Assembly: GCA_028277845.1 (NCBI GenBank)
Contig: JANQFL010000004.1
Location: 51,865 to 115,864 of the forward strand
Length of the DNA: 64,000 nucleotides
Source: Sneathiellales bacterium
GTDB lineage: Bacteria; Pseudomonadota; Alphaproteobacteria; JANQFL01
Direction of reading: 5' to 3'
Every line of letters starts with the position of its first letter. The stretch's first letter is position 1. Shown piece after piece: positions 1 to 9,634 of the stretch. The notes below the pieces were generated by a model. That model was given only the letters and a program-made list of their open reading frames with translations, did no database searches and had not been told where the DNA came from. The position numbers were made by a program, and so were the translations under genes.

Positions 1-2
1 AC

Positions 3-875
3 GCCGGCAGCGCCATGGGTCAGTTCGCCATGGGCCAGCACTACCGCACCGGACGCGGCGTCGAGAAAGACATCACCATCGCTGCCGATTGGTACACGCG
101 GGCCGCCAAACAGGGCATGGCGCAGGCGCAATACCAGTTGGGCGTCATGACATTGAAAGGCCAGGGCATCAAACAGAGCACGTCGGATGCCGCGCTGTGG
201 CTCGAGCGCGCGGCCTATGGCGGCAACCTCAATGCCCAGGTGATGCTGGCAACCAACTACTTCACCGGTGCCGCGCTGCCGCGCGATGACGCGTTGGCGG
301 TTAAATGGGCCTCCGTCGCCGCCGAACGGGGCGATGCGCGGGCGCAGTTCTATCTCGGAACGCTGACCGGCCTGGGCCGTGGCGTCGAGAAAAACAACAC
401 GACCGCCGCCAAATGGTACAAGGCGTCCGCCGAACAGGGGTTCGCCTCGGCGCAATACATGTACGGCTACTTTTTGCAGCACGGCCTCGGTATCGACCAG
501 GATCCGTCGGAAGCGGCGTCCTGGTACCGCCAGGCCGCCGTGCAAGGCGACGAAGACGGCCAGTACATGCTGGGTCTGGCCTACCACGACGGCCGGGGCA
601 TCGAACAGGACGACCAGAAAGCCCGGATCTGGCTGCGTTTGGCCGCCGAACACGGCAACACCGACGCGCAATTTATCCTGGGCACGCTGCTACGCGACGG
701 CAAGGGCGGCCCTGCCGATCCGGTCCAGGCCGGCAAGTGGCTGGGCCTGGCGGCCGAACGGGGACATGCGCAGGCCACCGAGGCCTACGACGTCGCCCGT
801 TGGAGCTACAGCGACAGCGAGCGCGCGGAAATCGAAGCGTTACAACAAGCCTGGCGGATCAAACACAGCAATTAG
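3..875 (+). CDS. Sel1-repeat (TPR-like) protein, 5' end outside the window
   Basis: The frame is open to the left edge, and the residues before the first visible ATG at 15 already continue a repeat, so the true start lies upstream. About seven tandem Sel1 repeats of roughly 36 residues are visible, each with the A-x2-W-[YL]-x2-A-A-x2-G core (for example the AADWYTRAAKQG and AASWYRQAAVQG units). Sel1 repeats fold as an alpha-solenoid and act as protein-protein scaffolds, in bacteria often in envelope, exopolysaccharide or signalling contexts. No enzymatic domain is visible and the partner is unknown. It converges on the NicO gene, with 4 bases between the stops. Confidence 0.85.
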   Translation, partial: AGSAMGQFAMGQHYRTGRGVEKDITIAADWYTRAAKQGMAQAQYQLGVMTLKGQGIKQSTSDAALWLERAAYGGNLNAQVMLATNYFTGAALPRDDALAVKWASVAAERGDARAQFYLGTLTGLGRGVEKNNTTAAKWYKASAEQGFASAQYMYGYFLQHGLGIDQDPSEAASWYRQAAVQGDEDGQYMLGLAYHDGRGIEQDDQKARIWLRLAAEHGNTDAQFILGTLLRDGKGGPADPVQAGKWLGLAAERGHAQATEAYDVARWSYSDSERAEIEALQQAWRIKHSN

Positions 876-879
876 GCCG

Positions 880-1833
880 TTAGATCAGAGGGTGGCTCGC
901 CGCCATCAGGGCGCTCCGCAGCAGGACAGCGCCTAACAGCAAAATTGCGACACCCCCGCCGACGGCAATGGCGTCGAACACCATCGCTCCGCGCCCGCTG
1001 CCGTTCGGTATCAAGGCCATGAATCGCGTCATGCCCTTGCGGGCGTAGACCGACAGTGTCGCCAGGCCGGATACGGTGATCGCCGTTCCCACCGACATAG
1101 CCAGAACGGCGGCGATACCGGCCCAATGCACGCCCAGAACATGCGCGAACAACAGCACCAGGATGGCGCCGGTGCACGGCCGCAGGCCGATGGACCCGAT
1201 AACGGCCGCCAACGACGTCAAGGACACCGGCCGCTCCATATGCTCGGCCGACGGACCGTGGGCATGGCCACAGGACGCGCAGACGCCGTCGCCAACATGG
1301 TGATGGTGGTGACCATGGCGTCGGACCAAGCCGCGTAGCCCCGAATAGGCCAGCACCAGCCCGATCGTCGCCACCAGGGCGTAGCTGGCGATTTCCAGAT
1401 GGCCGGAAACGGTACGCGCGTCGGCGAAGGTCAGCCCCAGCACGGCCACCGTCAGCTCGACGGCAATCACGGCCGTGGCCCCCTGCGCCAACGACGACAG
1501 AACCGACAGCATCAGGCCACGCCCTAGCCGGCTTTCGTGGGTGACCAGAAAGGTGGAAATCACCATCTTGCCGTGCCCGGGCCCGGCGGCATGAAAGACG
1601 CCGTAGAGGAAACTCAACCCGACCAGCGTCCAGGCCGCCCACGCGCCCTGGTCCTTGACGGCCCGAATGGCGGTGGACAGTTGCCGGTGCAGTTCACGTT
1701 GCAGGGCCTGAATTTCATGCACCCAACCGGGCGCCCAGGCCGGCGACAGGCTGACGGCCGCCACGCCAACGATCAGCGTCAGCAAAGCCAGGGTAGCCAG
1801 CGCCAACAGCGTTCTGTTGCCTTTTACCGTCAC
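880..1833 (-). CDS. NicO/RcnA-family nickel-cobalt (divalent metal) transporter
   Basis: This is a multi-pass inner-membrane protein of about 317 residues. It carries the family motif HAAGPGHGK, a histidine-rich cytoplasmic loop (HGHHHHH followed by CASCGHAHG) that can bind metal, and the RPCTGA signature in the second half. NicO-family proteins export Ni/Co or take part in metal uptake. I chose the GTG at 1833 because it lies 16 bases after the stop of the DUF1007 gene and is followed directly by a hydrophobic helix; the open frame extends further upstream but overlaps DUF1007 with non-hydrophobic sequence. Pairing with a DUF1007 periplasmic protein is the usual arrangement. The metal cannot be decided from sequence. 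Confidence 0.85.
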   Translation of the reverse strand: MTVKGNRTLLALATLALLTLIVGVAAVSLSPAWAPGWVHEIQALQRELHRQLSTAIRAVKDQGAWAAWTLVGLSFLYGVFHAAGPGHGKMVISTFLVTHESRLGRGLMLSVLSSLAQGATAVIAVELTVAVLGLTFADARTVSGHLEIASYALVATIGLVLAYSGLRGLVRRHGHHHHHVGDGVCASCGHAHGPSAEHMERPVSLTSLAAVIGSIGLRPCTGAILVLLFAHVLGVHWAGIAAVLAMSVGTAITVSGLATLSVYARKGMTRFMALIPNGSGRGAMVFDAIAVGGGVAILLLGAVLLRSALMAASHPLI

Positions 1834-1849
1834 TGGTATTCCAGGCAGG

Positions 1850-2491
1850 TCACGGACACCGGATATCGACCCATTCGGCGAACAGCTCGCCCAACGTGTC
1901 GCCGGCGGTTTCGTCCCGGTCGAGCGACGCCGCCAGGTTGACGGCATCTTCGCTGGGCGTCGGTTCCCGGACATCGGCCGTGCACCCCTGCCCCGCCAGC
2001 GCACCCAGACCGACTTCGGCGCCCTTGGCATAGACCACTTCGATGTAATAGGTGGGATCGTAGACGGCGAATTGCATCCGCTCCGTCCTGGGATTCACCG
2101 GCTGTACCAACGGAACGACGAAGCGCATCCAGATACGGTTTCCTCTGACTTCGGAGTCATAGTCGGTCACTTCGGCGAACGCGACCCGTTCACCACCGGC
2201 TCGCAGGTCCGTGAAATACCGGTATTCTTCGAGGTTCTTCAAGTTTTGGCCGGCTAGTTCGCGAAGCGCCTTGGCAATGTCCCGCACCGTCCCTTGCGCT
2301 GCCTGGTAGACGTACATGGAATAGAAATCGTCGAACAACCATTCCTGTTCCACGGCCGTCACACGGCCCGCCGAATCGACGACCAGAGAGCTCCGCAAAT
2401 CGATCCAGACATGGGGATGTGCCGAAACGGGTGCCTGGTTCGTGACCAGTCCCAGCACGGCAGCGGCGAGTCCGTAAAGCCAACGCTTCAT
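1850..2491 (-). CDS. DUF1007 family periplasmic protein
   Basis: A 213-residue protein with an N-terminal signal peptide (MKRWLYGLAAAVLGLV, cleavage near SAHPHVW) followed by the HPHVWID motif typical of DUF1007. These proteins almost always sit next to NicO-type transporters and are thought to be periplasmic partners in metal handling. ATG 2491 is chosen because it starts the signal peptide; the frame is open further upstream. It is the first gene of a two-gene operon with the NicO transporter and is divergent from the SDR gene. Confidence 0.82.
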   Translation of the reverse strand: MKRWLYGLAAAVLGLVTNQAPVSAHPHVWIDLRSSLVVDSAGRVTAVEQEWLFDDFYSMYVYQAAQGTVRDIAKALRELAGQNLKNLEEYRYFTDLRAGGERVAFAEVTDYDSEVRGNRIWMRFVVPLVQPVNPRTERMQFAVYDPTYYIEVVYAKGAEVGLGALAGQGCTADVREPTPSEDAVNLAASLDRDETAGDTLGELFAEWVDIRCP

Positions 2492-2595
2492 AAATACCGG
2501 TGTCCTGCCAACGATCGTGAATAGTTCGTCCGTTCCTACCATATGACCACATAACAATCCGTGTACAATGATCATTTCGTGTATGGAGAATTCTG

Positions 2596-3369
2596 GTGGA
2601 TTTGGGAATCGATGGAGAAGTCGCCCTGGTTCTGGGCGGCACACAGGGATTGGGACTTGCGTGCGCGCAAGCGTTGGGTGACGCCGGCTGCCGGGTCGTG
2701 ATCAACGGCCGGGACGCCGGTAAGGGCGGACAGGCCGCCGAGGCCTTAGGTGCGGAATTCGTCGCCGGCGATCTCACGGACGCCGGGCAACGGGCACGCA
2801 TTTATGCCGAGACGTGCGAGAGTGCAGGCAAACCATCCATCCTGGTGACCAATGCCGGCGGATCGCCACCGGGCCCATTTGTCGAGAAGCAGCACGACGA
2901 CTGGCTGGCCGCGCTGGAGCTCAACATGCTGGCGGCCATCGACATGACCCGCCGCGCCCTGCCCGCCATGACGGCACGGAAGTTCGGCCGCATCGTCAAC
3001 ATCACATCCTTCGCGGTACGGGAACCTTATCCCAACATGGCTCTGGCCAACGGCGTGCGCGCCGGCCTGACCGGCGCGATGTCGACGTTGGCCCGCGAAG
3101 TCATCGCCCAGGGAGTCACCGTCAACAATATCCTGCCCGGCCTGATGGACACGCCGGCGCTCGCCCGCGTGTATAAAGCCCAGTCGGAGCGCGAGGGCAT
3201 CGGCGAGGACGACGCCAAGGCCCGCATGGCCACTTCGGTCCCGGCGCAGCGGCTGGGCGAAGCCGAGGATTTCGGACCGCTGTGCGCGTTTCTCTGTTCG
3301 CGGCACGCGTCCTATATCACCGCCCAGAACATCACAGTGGATGGCGGACTGGTGCGCGGTCTGCTATAA
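2596..3369 (+). CDS. SDR-family oxidoreductase lacking the catalytic Tyr/Lys
   Basis: This 257-residue Rossmann protein starts at GTG with GGAGAA just upstream. The cofactor motif GGTQGLG (14-20) and the NAGG motif (86-89) are present, and the C terminus ends in the usual DGG element. At the canonical S-x12-Y-x3-K site the Ser is present (138), but the Tyr position is Ala151 and the Lys position is Arg155. An SDR subgroup annotated as 3-oxoacyl-ACP reductase-like shows the same pattern, so this may not be a loss in this strain alone. It is followed by an acyl-CoA ligase and an enoyl-CoA hydratase, which suggests a role in acid or acyl-CoA catabolism. Confidence 0.85.
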   Translation: MDLGIDGEVALVLGGTQGLGLACAQALGDAGCRVVINGRDAGKGGQAAEALGAEFVAGDLTDAGQRARIYAETCESAGKPSILVTNAGGSPPGPFVEKQHDDWLAALELNMLAAIDMTRRALPAMTARKFGRIVNITSFAVREPYPNMALANGVRAGLTGAMSTLAREVIAQGVTVNNILPGLMDTPALARVYKAQSEREGIGEDDAKARMATSVPAQRLGEAEDFGPLCAFLCSRHASYITAQNITVDGGLVRGLL

Positions 3370-3447
3370 GGCGGACCGCAATTACCGAACGTTCATTCGA
3401 AAAGAAGGCACGGCGCGTTTTGACCGTGCCCGGCCACGGGGAAAACT

Positions 3448-4986
3448 ATGCTCACAGGCGACATGTTGCGGCGCTCGGCGCAGCGGTTTCCGGACAAACC
3501 GGCCATCATCTGGGGTGACAAGCAACTGACCTATGCCGGTCTGGACGCCGCAGCCAACAAGTTGGCGCATGCCCTGCTTTCGCTGGACCTGGAGCCGGGG
3601 TCCAAGATCGGCATCCTGTCACGCAACCGCATGGAATACGGTATCGCCTTTTTCGGCGTCGCCAAGTCGGGCCATGTGCTGGTCAATGTCTCGGTGCTGT
3701 ACGCACCCGAGGAACTGACCTTCGTACTCGACAAGGCCGATGTCGAGGTGCTGATTTTCGAGGATGTCTTCGCCGACAAGGTGGCCGTGGTACGCAATAG
3801 TTTGCCCGCCATCCGTACGTATATCGCGATGGGCAACGCCGTTGACGGCGCGACGCCGTTTTACGATTTCATCGCCGGGCACAATGATACCCAACCGGAT
3901 ATCGACCTGGACGAGGATGATCCGTTCTGCATGACCTACACCGGCGGCACCACCGGCCGGCCCAAGGGCGTGCTGGCGAGCCACCGGGCCCGTACCGTCA
4001 CCGCCCACACGGTCATGGTGGAAGAAGCCCTGGACGAGAACGACTTGGTCGCCGTGGTCACGCCCATGTTCCATGTCGCCGCCCTCAACATCATGTTCCA
4101 GCCCGCCGTTCTGGCGGGGGCGACGACCACGCTGCTCAGCGTCTGGAGCCCGCAGGGCTTCACCGAGATGGCCGAGCGCGACGGCGTCACCGCCGCGTTC
4201 ATGGTGCCGACCCAGGCCAACATGCTGATCCAGGACGACGGCTTCGACGCCGGCGCCTTGCGGACCTGGCGCAAGTTGAGTTTCGCCGGCGCGCCCATGC
4301 CCGACTGGGTGCAGCGTGGTCTACTTGAGAAGCTGCCGGAACTCAAACTGACCCAGATCTACGGCCAATCGGAGATGGGCGTCATCGCCGTATTGCGCCA
4401 TTGGTACCTGCCGGAGAAACTCGGCGCCGTCGGCCGCCAGCCCTACAATGTCGACGTCGCCGTGGTGCGGCCGGACGGTACGCCGGTGGACGTGGGCGAG
4501 ATCGGCGAAGTGGTGTCGCGCGGCGACAATCTGATGACCGCCTACTACGACGAACCGGAACAAACCGAGGGCTTCTTCAAGCTGGGTGACGGCTGGGGCT
4601 GGTCGGGTGACCTGGCCACCATCGACGCGGACGGCTTCATCACCCTGGTCGACCGCTCCAAGGACATGATCATCTCGGGCGGCGAGAACGTCTATCCCAG
4701 CGAAATCGAGCGCGTGCTGTACGACCACGACGCAGTCGGCGAATGCGCCGTGTTCGGCATCCCCGACCCGAAATGGGGCGAGGTCCCGGCGGCTTATGTC
4801 TGCCTCAAGCCGGGCGCCAGCGTGAGCGAGGACGAACTGGTCGATCATTGCGCCGCGCAACTGGCCCGCTTCAAGCGCCCGCGGCTGATCAAGTTCGTGG
4901 ACGATTTCCCCAAGACGCCCATCGGCAAGATCCAGAAAACCGTTCTCAAGGAACCCTACTGGCAAGAGAGAGAGAAGAAGATATGA
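3448..4986 (+). CDS. AMP-forming acyl-CoA synthetase (class I adenylate-forming enzyme)
   Basis: A 512-residue protein of the usual length for the family. It has the P-loop [12 protein letters not shown] near residues 163-174, the adenylate-binding YGQSE motif, the SGD and [16 protein letters not shown] hinge region, and a C-terminal PIGKIQK with the catalytic Lys near 494. It would activate a carboxylic acid with ATP and CoA. The acid cannot be inferred; length and motifs fit medium-chain or aromatic acid ligases. The gene sits 78 bases after the SDR gene and overlaps the hydratase gene by 4 bases, so the three probably form one operon. Confidence 0.9.
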   Translation: MLTGDMLRRSAQRFPDKPAIIWGDKQLTYAGLDAAANKLAHALLSLDLEPGSKIGILSRNRMEYGIAFFGVAKSGHVLVNVSVLYAPEELTFVLDKADVEVLIFEDVFADKVAVVRNSLPAIRTYIAMGNAVDGATPFYDFIAGHNDTQPDIDLDEDDPFCMTYTGGTTGRPKGVLASHRARTVTAHTVMVEEALDENDLVAVVTPMFHVAALNIMFQPAVLAGATTTLLSVWSPQGFTEMAERDGVTAAFMVPTQANMLIQDDGFDAGALRTWRKLSFAGAPMPDWVQRGLLEKLPELKLTQIYGQSEMGVIAVLRHWYLPEKLGAVGRQPYNVDVAVVRPDGTPVDVGEIGEVVSRGDNLMTAYYDEPEQTEGFFKLGDGWGWSGDLATIDADGFITLVDRSKDMIISGGENVYPSEIERVLYDHDAVGECAVFGIPDPKWGEVPAAYVCLKPGASVSEDELVDHCAAQLARFKRPRLIKFVDDFPKTPIGKIQKTVLKEPYWQEREKKI

Positions 4987-5792
4987 GTTCCCGTTACGAC
5001 GCCTACCAAGCCCTCAAGTTCGACTGGCCCGCCGAGCGGGTGCTGCGCGTCACACTGGACACACCCGGGCGCTTGAACGCCGTCAGCAAGGACATGCACG
5101 ATGAACTGGGCGCGGTGTGGCGCGATATCGACATGGACCCGGACGTCTCGGTCGTCATCCTGACCGGTGCCGGTGACGCTTTCTCGGCCGGTGGCGACCT
5201 GGAGATGGTCGAGCAAATGACCCAGGACTTCACCACCCTGACCAAGGTGTGGAAGGAAGCCCGGGATCTCGTCTACAACGTCATCAACTGCTCCAAGCCC
5301 ATCGTCTCGGCCATGCGCGGCCCCGCCGTCGGCGCCGGTCTGGTCGCAGGCCTCCTTTCGGATGTGTCCATCGCCGGGCGCAACGCGCGCATCATCGACG
5401 GCCACACCCGGCTGGGCGTCGCCGCCGGCGACCACTCGGTGATCATCTGGCCGCTCTTGTGCGGCATGGCCAAGGCCAAATACTACCTGCTGACCTGCGA
5501 TCCGCTGTCGGGCGAGGAAGCCGAGCGCATCGGTCTCGTTTCCCTTTGCGTCGACGACGAGGAAGTCGAGGCGAAATCCATCGAAGTGGCCAAGAAACTG
5601 GCCGACGGCGCGCCGACGGCGATCCGTTTCACCAAGTATGCGCTGAACAACTGGCTGCGCATGATGGGCCCCAACTTCGACACCTCGCTGGCGCTCGAAT
5701 TTATGGGCTTCAAGGGTCCGGAAGTGCAGGAAGGCCTGGCCTCCCTGCGCGAAAAACGCAAACCCGATTTCCCGAAAGATTCGCCGATCTGA
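4983..5792 (+). CDS. enoyl-CoA hydratase/isomerase family protein
   Basis: A 269-residue crotonase-fold protein. The start ATG overlaps the ligase stop (ATGA), implying translational coupling. The oxyanion-hole segment [12 protein letters not shown] and the GPAVGAGL helix are clear. The strongly conserved general-base Glu positions of true hydratases are not evident, so isomerase, hydrolase or another crotonase chemistry is possible. Given the upstream ligase, the substrate should be the acyl-CoA it makes. Confidence 0.88.
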   Translation: MSSRYDAYQALKFDWPAERVLRVTLDTPGRLNAVSKDMHDELGAVWRDIDMDPDVSVVILTGAGDAFSAGGDLEMVEQMTQDFTTLTKVWKEARDLVYNVINCSKPIVSAMRGPAVGAGLVAGLLSDVSIAGRNARIIDGHTRLGVAAGDHSVIIWPLLCGMAKAKYYLLTCDPLSGEEAERIGLVSLCVDDEEVEAKSIEVAKKLADGAPTAIRFTKYALNNWLRMMGPNFDTSLALEFMGFKGPEVQEGLASLREKRKPDFPKDSPI

Positions 5793-5804
5793 TCAGATTG
5801 CCGA

Positions 5805-6488
5805 TTACGAGGGCGAGAACGCGTCCAGAAACGCGACCTCGCCCTTTTTCGTGAAGGCGACGATGCGGGTGTCCGGTTCTCGTTTGGCCCAGCCCAACTG
5901 GTAGATACGGTCGAGCGTCGCCGTGCCGAGCGACCCGGCCAGGTGGCTACGCCGGGCGCTCCAGTCGAGGCAGGACTTGCACAACGGACGGCGCAGGCCG
6001 GTCAGGCCATCGACATCGATGCCGAAGTCGCTGAAGAAGCCATGCCCCGCGTCGGTCAGGTCGACGTCCTCGCCCCGTTCGGTTACCAGACCGTGGGCCA
6101 GCAGGCCGTCATACATGGCCACGCCCAGCTCGCCGGCCAGGTGGTTGTAACAGACCCGGGCCTTGCGCAGTGCCGGGTCGCGCGGACCGGTGCGGGTCCG
6201 GGTGTGGCCGCGTTTGGCCGCCATGCCCATCATAGTCTCCAGCAGCGCGCCCACTTCCTCACCGGCCAGGGTGAAGTAGCGGTGGCGGCCCTGCTTGCGC
6301 TGGTCGATCAGACCGCCGCCCGTCAGTTTCGACAAATGCGCGCTGGCGGTCTGCAAGGTGATGCCAGCCTCGCCGGCCAGTTCGCTGGCGGTCAGTGCCT
6401 TGCCGCTCATCAGTGCCGTCAGCATGTTGGCCCGCGCCGGATCGCCGATCAGCGAACCGAGCAGGGCGATGTCTGGTCCTTCTTTCAT
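5805..6488 (-). CDS. ArsR-family winged-helix transcriptional regulator
   Basis: A 227-residue protein with an ArsR/SmtB-type winged helix in residues 5-90 (recognition helix around [12 protein letters not shown]) and a C-terminal domain of about 130 residues that contains CKSCLDW. It is longer than plain metal-sensing ArsR proteins and lacks the usual metal-sensing CVC motif in the recognition helix, so the ligand is open. Its start codon is overlapped by a perfect 8+8 inverted repeat (6487-6510), and the same operator recurs before the EamA exporter gene at 10417-10440. This suggests autoregulation plus control of the NIPSNAP and exporter genes. Confidence 0.88.
   Translation of the reverse strand: MKEGPDIALLGSLIGDPARANMLTALMSGKALTASELAGEAGITLQTASAHLSKLTGGGLIDQRKQGRHRYFTLAGEEVGALLETMMGMAAKRGHTRTRTGPRDPALRKARVCYNHLAGELGVAMYDGLLAHGLVTERGEDVDLTDAGHGFFSDFGIDVDGLTGLRRPLCKSCLDWSARRSHLAGSLGTATLDRIYQLGWAKREPDTRIVAFTKKGEVAFLDAFSPS
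5810..5849 (+). terminator. intrinsic terminator inside the 3' end of the convergent arsR-type gene
   Basis: A hairpin with arms AGGGCGAGAACGCG (5810-5823) and CGCGACCTCGCCCT (5832-5845; 12 of 14 pairs) is followed by a T run to 5849. On the + strand it would end the SDR-ligase-hydratase transcript. It overlaps the last codons of the convergent regulator gene. Confidence 0.75.
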
Positions 6489-6510
6489 ACTTCGACCTTA
6501 AACGAAGTAT
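6487..6510. promoter_or_regulatory. inverted-repeat operator, copy 1 (arsR-type gene / NIPSNAP divergent region)
   Basis: Arms ATACTTCG and CGAAGTAT with an 8-base spacer, perfectly complementary. It overlaps the start codon of the ArsR-type gene and ends 50 bases before the NIPSNAP start. A second copy, with one base changed in one arm, lies at 10417-10440. Confidence 0.75.
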
Positions 6511-6560
6511 AATCGCAGCGCAATGTGGCAATGTGCGCCTCCCACCAACGGAGACGACAC

Positions 6561-6890
6561 ATGATCACCTGCTTCATCCGCTATCACATCGATCCGGCCA
6601 AGAAGGACCAGTTCGTGCAATATGCGCAGAACTGGGGCCAGGCCATTCCGCGTTGCGGCGGCGACCTGATCGGCTATTTCGCACCGCACGAAGGCTCCAG
6701 CACCCTGGCCTATGGTGTCTACAACATCGCAAACCTGGCCGAATACGAACGCTACCGCGCCCGCCTCGCCGCCGATCCCCTGGGCCGGGAGAACTACGCC
6801 TTTGCGCAGGAGAAAAGGTTTCTGCTGCGCGAGGACAGGACGTTTCTCAAATTGGTATCCGCGTCCCATGGAGAACGGGAGAAACCGTAA
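6561..6890 (+). CDS. NIPSNAP family protein
   Basis: A 109-residue single-domain protein of the dimeric alpha/beta barrel (ferredoxin-like) type. Its N terminus MITCFIRYHIDP and the later YxRYRARLAADP stretch are typical of bacterial NIPSNAP proteins. ATG 6561 is preceded by GGAG at a good distance. The function of bacterial members is poorly defined. It is divergent from the ArsR-type regulator across the shared operator, so it is probably a direct target. Confidence 0.85.
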   Translation: MITCFIRYHIDPAKKDQFVQYAQNWGQAIPRCGGDLIGYFAPHEGSSTLAYGVYNIANLAEYERYRARLAADPLGRENYAFAQEKRFLLREDRTFLKLVSASHGEREKP

Positions 6891-7053
6891 GCCGGCATAT
6901 AATTGGGCAATGCGGTGGACTCGGGTCACGCATTCGTGAAAAGATACCCAACGAGACTTATCCCCGGCTTTAAATCAACGGGGGCGTGTGTGGCCGGTCG
7001 TAGAACATTCAAGAGCCACGGGGTTTCGACACAAAGACAGGGGAGACGACTAT

Positions 7054-7884
7054 ATGAAAAAGACACTGATGCTTTCCGCCGCCGCCCTGCTGCTGACCAC
7101 CGGCATCGCCGGTGCGGCCCAATGCACCAACGACGTTTGGAAGAAGGTCATGAGCCGCGGCAAGCTGGTCGTCGGCGTCAAGGCCGACTACAAGCCGTGG
7201 GGCTTCCGCAGCGAATCCGGTGAACTGGTCGGCATGGAAATCGACATGGCCAAGGCCGCCGCGGACACCATGGGTGTCAGCGTCGAACTGGTGCCGGTGC
7301 AGTCCTCGAACCGCATGCAGTTCCTGGAACAGGGCAAGATCGACCTGATGATCGCGACCATGTCGGACCGCCCGGACCGGCGCAAGATCGTCGGCATCGT
7401 GCAGCCCAACTACTACACATCCGGCACCAACATCATGTCGCCCAAGGCATTGAAACTGTCGAAGTGGGAAGATCTGCGCGGCAAGCCCGTCTGCGGCAAG
7501 CAGGGTGCCTTCTACAACAAGATCGTGTCGGAACGCTACGGCGCCAAGATCATCGCCTTCACCGGCAACGCCGAAGCCAAGCAGGCGTTGCGCGACAAGA
7601 AGTGCATCGCCTGGGTGTATGACGATTCCTCCATCGGTTCCGATCTTGCCTCCGGCCAATGGAACGACTTCGAAATGCCGCTCAATTCCGAGGACGACAA
7701 TCCCTGGGGCCTGGCCGTGCCGCTGGCCGAACGCAACTGTGTGTTCGGCAACTTCATGGCCGGCCTGAGCTATAACTGGCTGCAGAACGGCCAGCTGATC
7801 GAGTGGGAAAAGAAGTGGGGCATCAAAGCCACCGCCTTCCTCGCCAGCCAGAAACAACGCACCAGGGACTGGCTCGACAAGTAA
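7054..7884 (+). CDS. polar amino-acid ABC transporter substrate-binding protein
   Basis: A 276-residue periplasmic protein with a Sec signal peptide (MKKTLMLSAAALLLTTGIAGA) and a type II solute-binding fold of SBP family 3. GVKADYKPWGF near the start and EIDMAKAAADTMGV are standard for PAAT-type binding proteins. The start is supported by GGGGAG upstream. It is followed by two permease genes and an ATPase gene in the same direction, which completes a HisJ/GlnH-type importer. The ligand is probably an amino acid and is not determined. Confidence 0.92.
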   Translation: MKKTLMLSAAALLLTTGIAGAAQCTNDVWKKVMSRGKLVVGVKADYKPWGFRSESGELVGMEIDMAKAAADTMGVSVELVPVQSSNRMQFLEQGKIDLMIATMSDRPDRRKIVGIVQPNYYTSGTNIMSPKALKLSKWEDLRGKPVCGKQGAFYNKIVSERYGAKIIAFTGNAEAKQALRDKKCIAWVYDDSSIGSDLASGQWNDFEMPLNSEDDNPWGLAVPLAERNCVFGNFMAGLSYNWLQNGQLIEWEKKWGIKATAFLASQKQRTRDWLDK

Positions 7885-7900
7885 GTCCATCGCACGGTCG

Positions 7901-7924
7901 GGGCGCTCCGGTTTCGGGGCGCCC
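7901..7924 (+). promoter_or_regulatory. stem-loop between binding-protein and permease genes
   Basis: GGGCGCTCCG (7901-7910), a GTTT loop and CGGGGCGCCC (7915-7924) give a 10-pair stem with one G-U pair. It is followed by TTCCC rather than a clean T run. A hairpin here fits partial termination or 3'-end protection that raises binding-protein levels over permease levels. Confidence 0.65.
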
Positions 7925-7969
7925 TTCCCTTATGCGCTCGGCCGTTCCCTGTCAGGCACCTAACCCGGC

Positions 7970-8725
7970 ATGATCGACTTCATCCGCCAGCTGTTCCTCG
8001 ACCTGTACGAGGTCGCGCCGCGCTGGAACTTCATCTTCTTCCACGACCCGGTACAGTGGGATCGCGTGGTCGAAGGGTTCTGGGTGACCATCCAGCTTTC
8101 GATCGCCTGTGTCGTATTCAGTGTGATCATCGGCATCATCGGCGCCTGGCTGCAGGGTTCTCATAACCGGATCGTGCGCAATGTCGTCCAAGGCTACATC
8201 CAGTTCTTCCGCAACACGCCGCCGTTCGTGCAGTTGCTGTTTTTCTACTTCGCCCTGGGCCAGTTGACGCCGACCTACTCGCCCGACGGCTGGCTGGAAG
8301 TGCCGATCATTTCCAACGTGGGCTGGGCCATCATCTCACTCAGTTTTTTCGCCGGCGCCTTCAATGTGGAGATCTTCCGCGCCGGCATCGAGGCGGTGCC
8401 CGAATCGACTCAGGAGGCCTCGGAAGCCTTGGGCATGTCGCGGCTGCAGACCTACGTCTATGTGGTTCTGCCGCTGGCCTTCCGGGTCAGCCTGCCGGCG
8501 CTCAACAACAACCTGGTCAATCTGGTCAAGACCACCACCCAGGCCCTGGCCATCGCCGTGCCGGAGCTGCTGTACCAGTTCCTCGGCATCTGGAACGACT
8601 ATCCCTCCGCGCTCTATCCGTCACTGACCATGGTGTTCGTCATCTACATCGCGCTCGTGGGCATCCTCGTCTATTCCATGCACCGTTGGGAGAAAGCCAT
8701 GCGCATACCGGGGTACGGCACATGA
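7970..8725 (+). CDS. amino-acid ABC transporter permease (HisM/HisQ type)
   Basis: A 251-residue inner-membrane permease with the family's typical pattern of hydrophobic segments. The cytoplasmic EAA loop (EASEALGMSRLQTYVYVVLP) is the ATPase contact site. No strong ribosome-binding site is visible before ATG 7970. Its stop overlaps the start of the next permease (ATGA), so the pair should be made together as a heterodimer. Confidence 0.92.
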   Translation: MIDFIRQLFLDLYEVAPRWNFIFFHDPVQWDRVVEGFWVTIQLSIACVVFSVIIGIIGAWLQGSHNRIVRNVVQGYIQFFRNTPPFVQLLFFYFALGQLTPTYSPDGWLEVPIISNVGWAIISLSFFAGAFNVEIFRAGIEAVPESTQEASEALGMSRLQTYVYVVLPLAFRVSLPALNNNLVNLVKTTTQALAIAVPELLYQFLGIWNDYPSALYPSLTMVFVIYIALVGILVYSMHRWEKAMRIPGYGT

Positions 8726-9624
8726 ACGTGTTGACGCGCAAGGCCATCCCCGGCGTCACCGCGGCGCCCAGCACCGATCTGCCGGTCCTGCTGCCGCTGA
8801 ACCGGGAAAAGGCCGCCGGCCCCGACGCCATGATGGTGAGCCGCTGGCTGGCCGCCATGCCGCTGCGCCTGCCCCTGGCCGTGCTGGCAGTGATGATGCT
8901 GTGGCCCCTCAGCGCCCACGCCGCCAAGTTTACCCAACTCGATGCCTTCGAGACGCTGGGCCGCTGGATCTGGTTCCTGGTCAGCAGCGGTTTTCTGTTC
9001 AATATCCTGATCTCGTTCTTCGCCATGCTCATCGGCACGGTCTTGGGCGCGGCGCTGGGCCTGGCGCAAATTTCCCTCAACCCGGTGATTCGCGGCCTGG
9101 CCAAGGTCATCACCCAGACCTTCCGCAATTCGCCGTGGCTGGTGCTGCTCTACATCGTGCTGCTGGCGTTCCCGTTCGAGATCGTCATCGGCGATTTCAT
9201 CATTCCGGTCCCCGACTGGATGAAGGCGGTGATCGGCCTCAGCCTGCCGATCATGGCGAACATCTCCGAGATCGTCCGCGGCGCCGTGCTGTCGGTGCCG
9301 ACGGCGCAGTGGGAGGCGTCGGAAGCCCTTGCCTTCTCGCGCACCCAGACTCTGTGGCAGATCATCCTGCCGCAGTGCTTCAAACGCATGATCCCGCCGT
9401 GGATGAACTGGTACGCCATCCTGACCATGGCGACGCCGCTGTGTTCGTTGCTGGGCGTCGAGGAACTGATCACGCTGTCGCGCCAGGCCATGGAATCGGC
9501 CGGCAACCAGCCCGAACTGCTGGTGCCGTTCTACGGCTTCGCCCTGGCGATCTTCTTCGCCTACTGCTACCCCATCGCGCGCCTGACCATCCGGCTCGAA
9601 CGCAAGTTCGCCGTGAAGCTGTGA
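8722..9624 (+). CDS. amino-acid ABC transporter permease, second subunit
   Basis: A 300-residue permease, longer than the partner because of an N-terminal extension of about 65 residues before the first strong membrane helix (LPLAVLAVMMLWPL). The EAA loop reads EASEALAFSRTQTLWQIILP. ATG 8722 overlaps the preceding stop. Together with the first permease and the ATPase it forms a PAAT-family importer. Confidence 0.92.
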   Translation: MNVLTRKAIPGVTAAPSTDLPVLLPLNREKAAGPDAMMVSRWLAAMPLRLPLAVLAVMMLWPLSAHAAKFTQLDAFETLGRWIWFLVSSGFLFNILISFFAMLIGTVLGAALGLAQISLNPVIRGLAKVITQTFRNSPWLVLLYIVLLAFPFEIVIGDFIIPVPDWMKAVIGLSLPIMANISEIVRGAVLSVPTAQWEASEALAFSRTQTLWQIILPQCFKRMIPPWMNWYAILTMATPLCSLLGVEELITLSRQAMESAGNQPELLVPFYGFALAIFFAYCYPIARLTIRLERKFAVKL

Positions 9625-9634
9625 GGACATGATT

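Noticed and set aside
2520..2570. Possible Zur-like palindrome between the DUF1007 gene and the SDR gene
   Set aside because: Only part of the GTTATGTTATAAC-type pattern is present and the arms do not match well.
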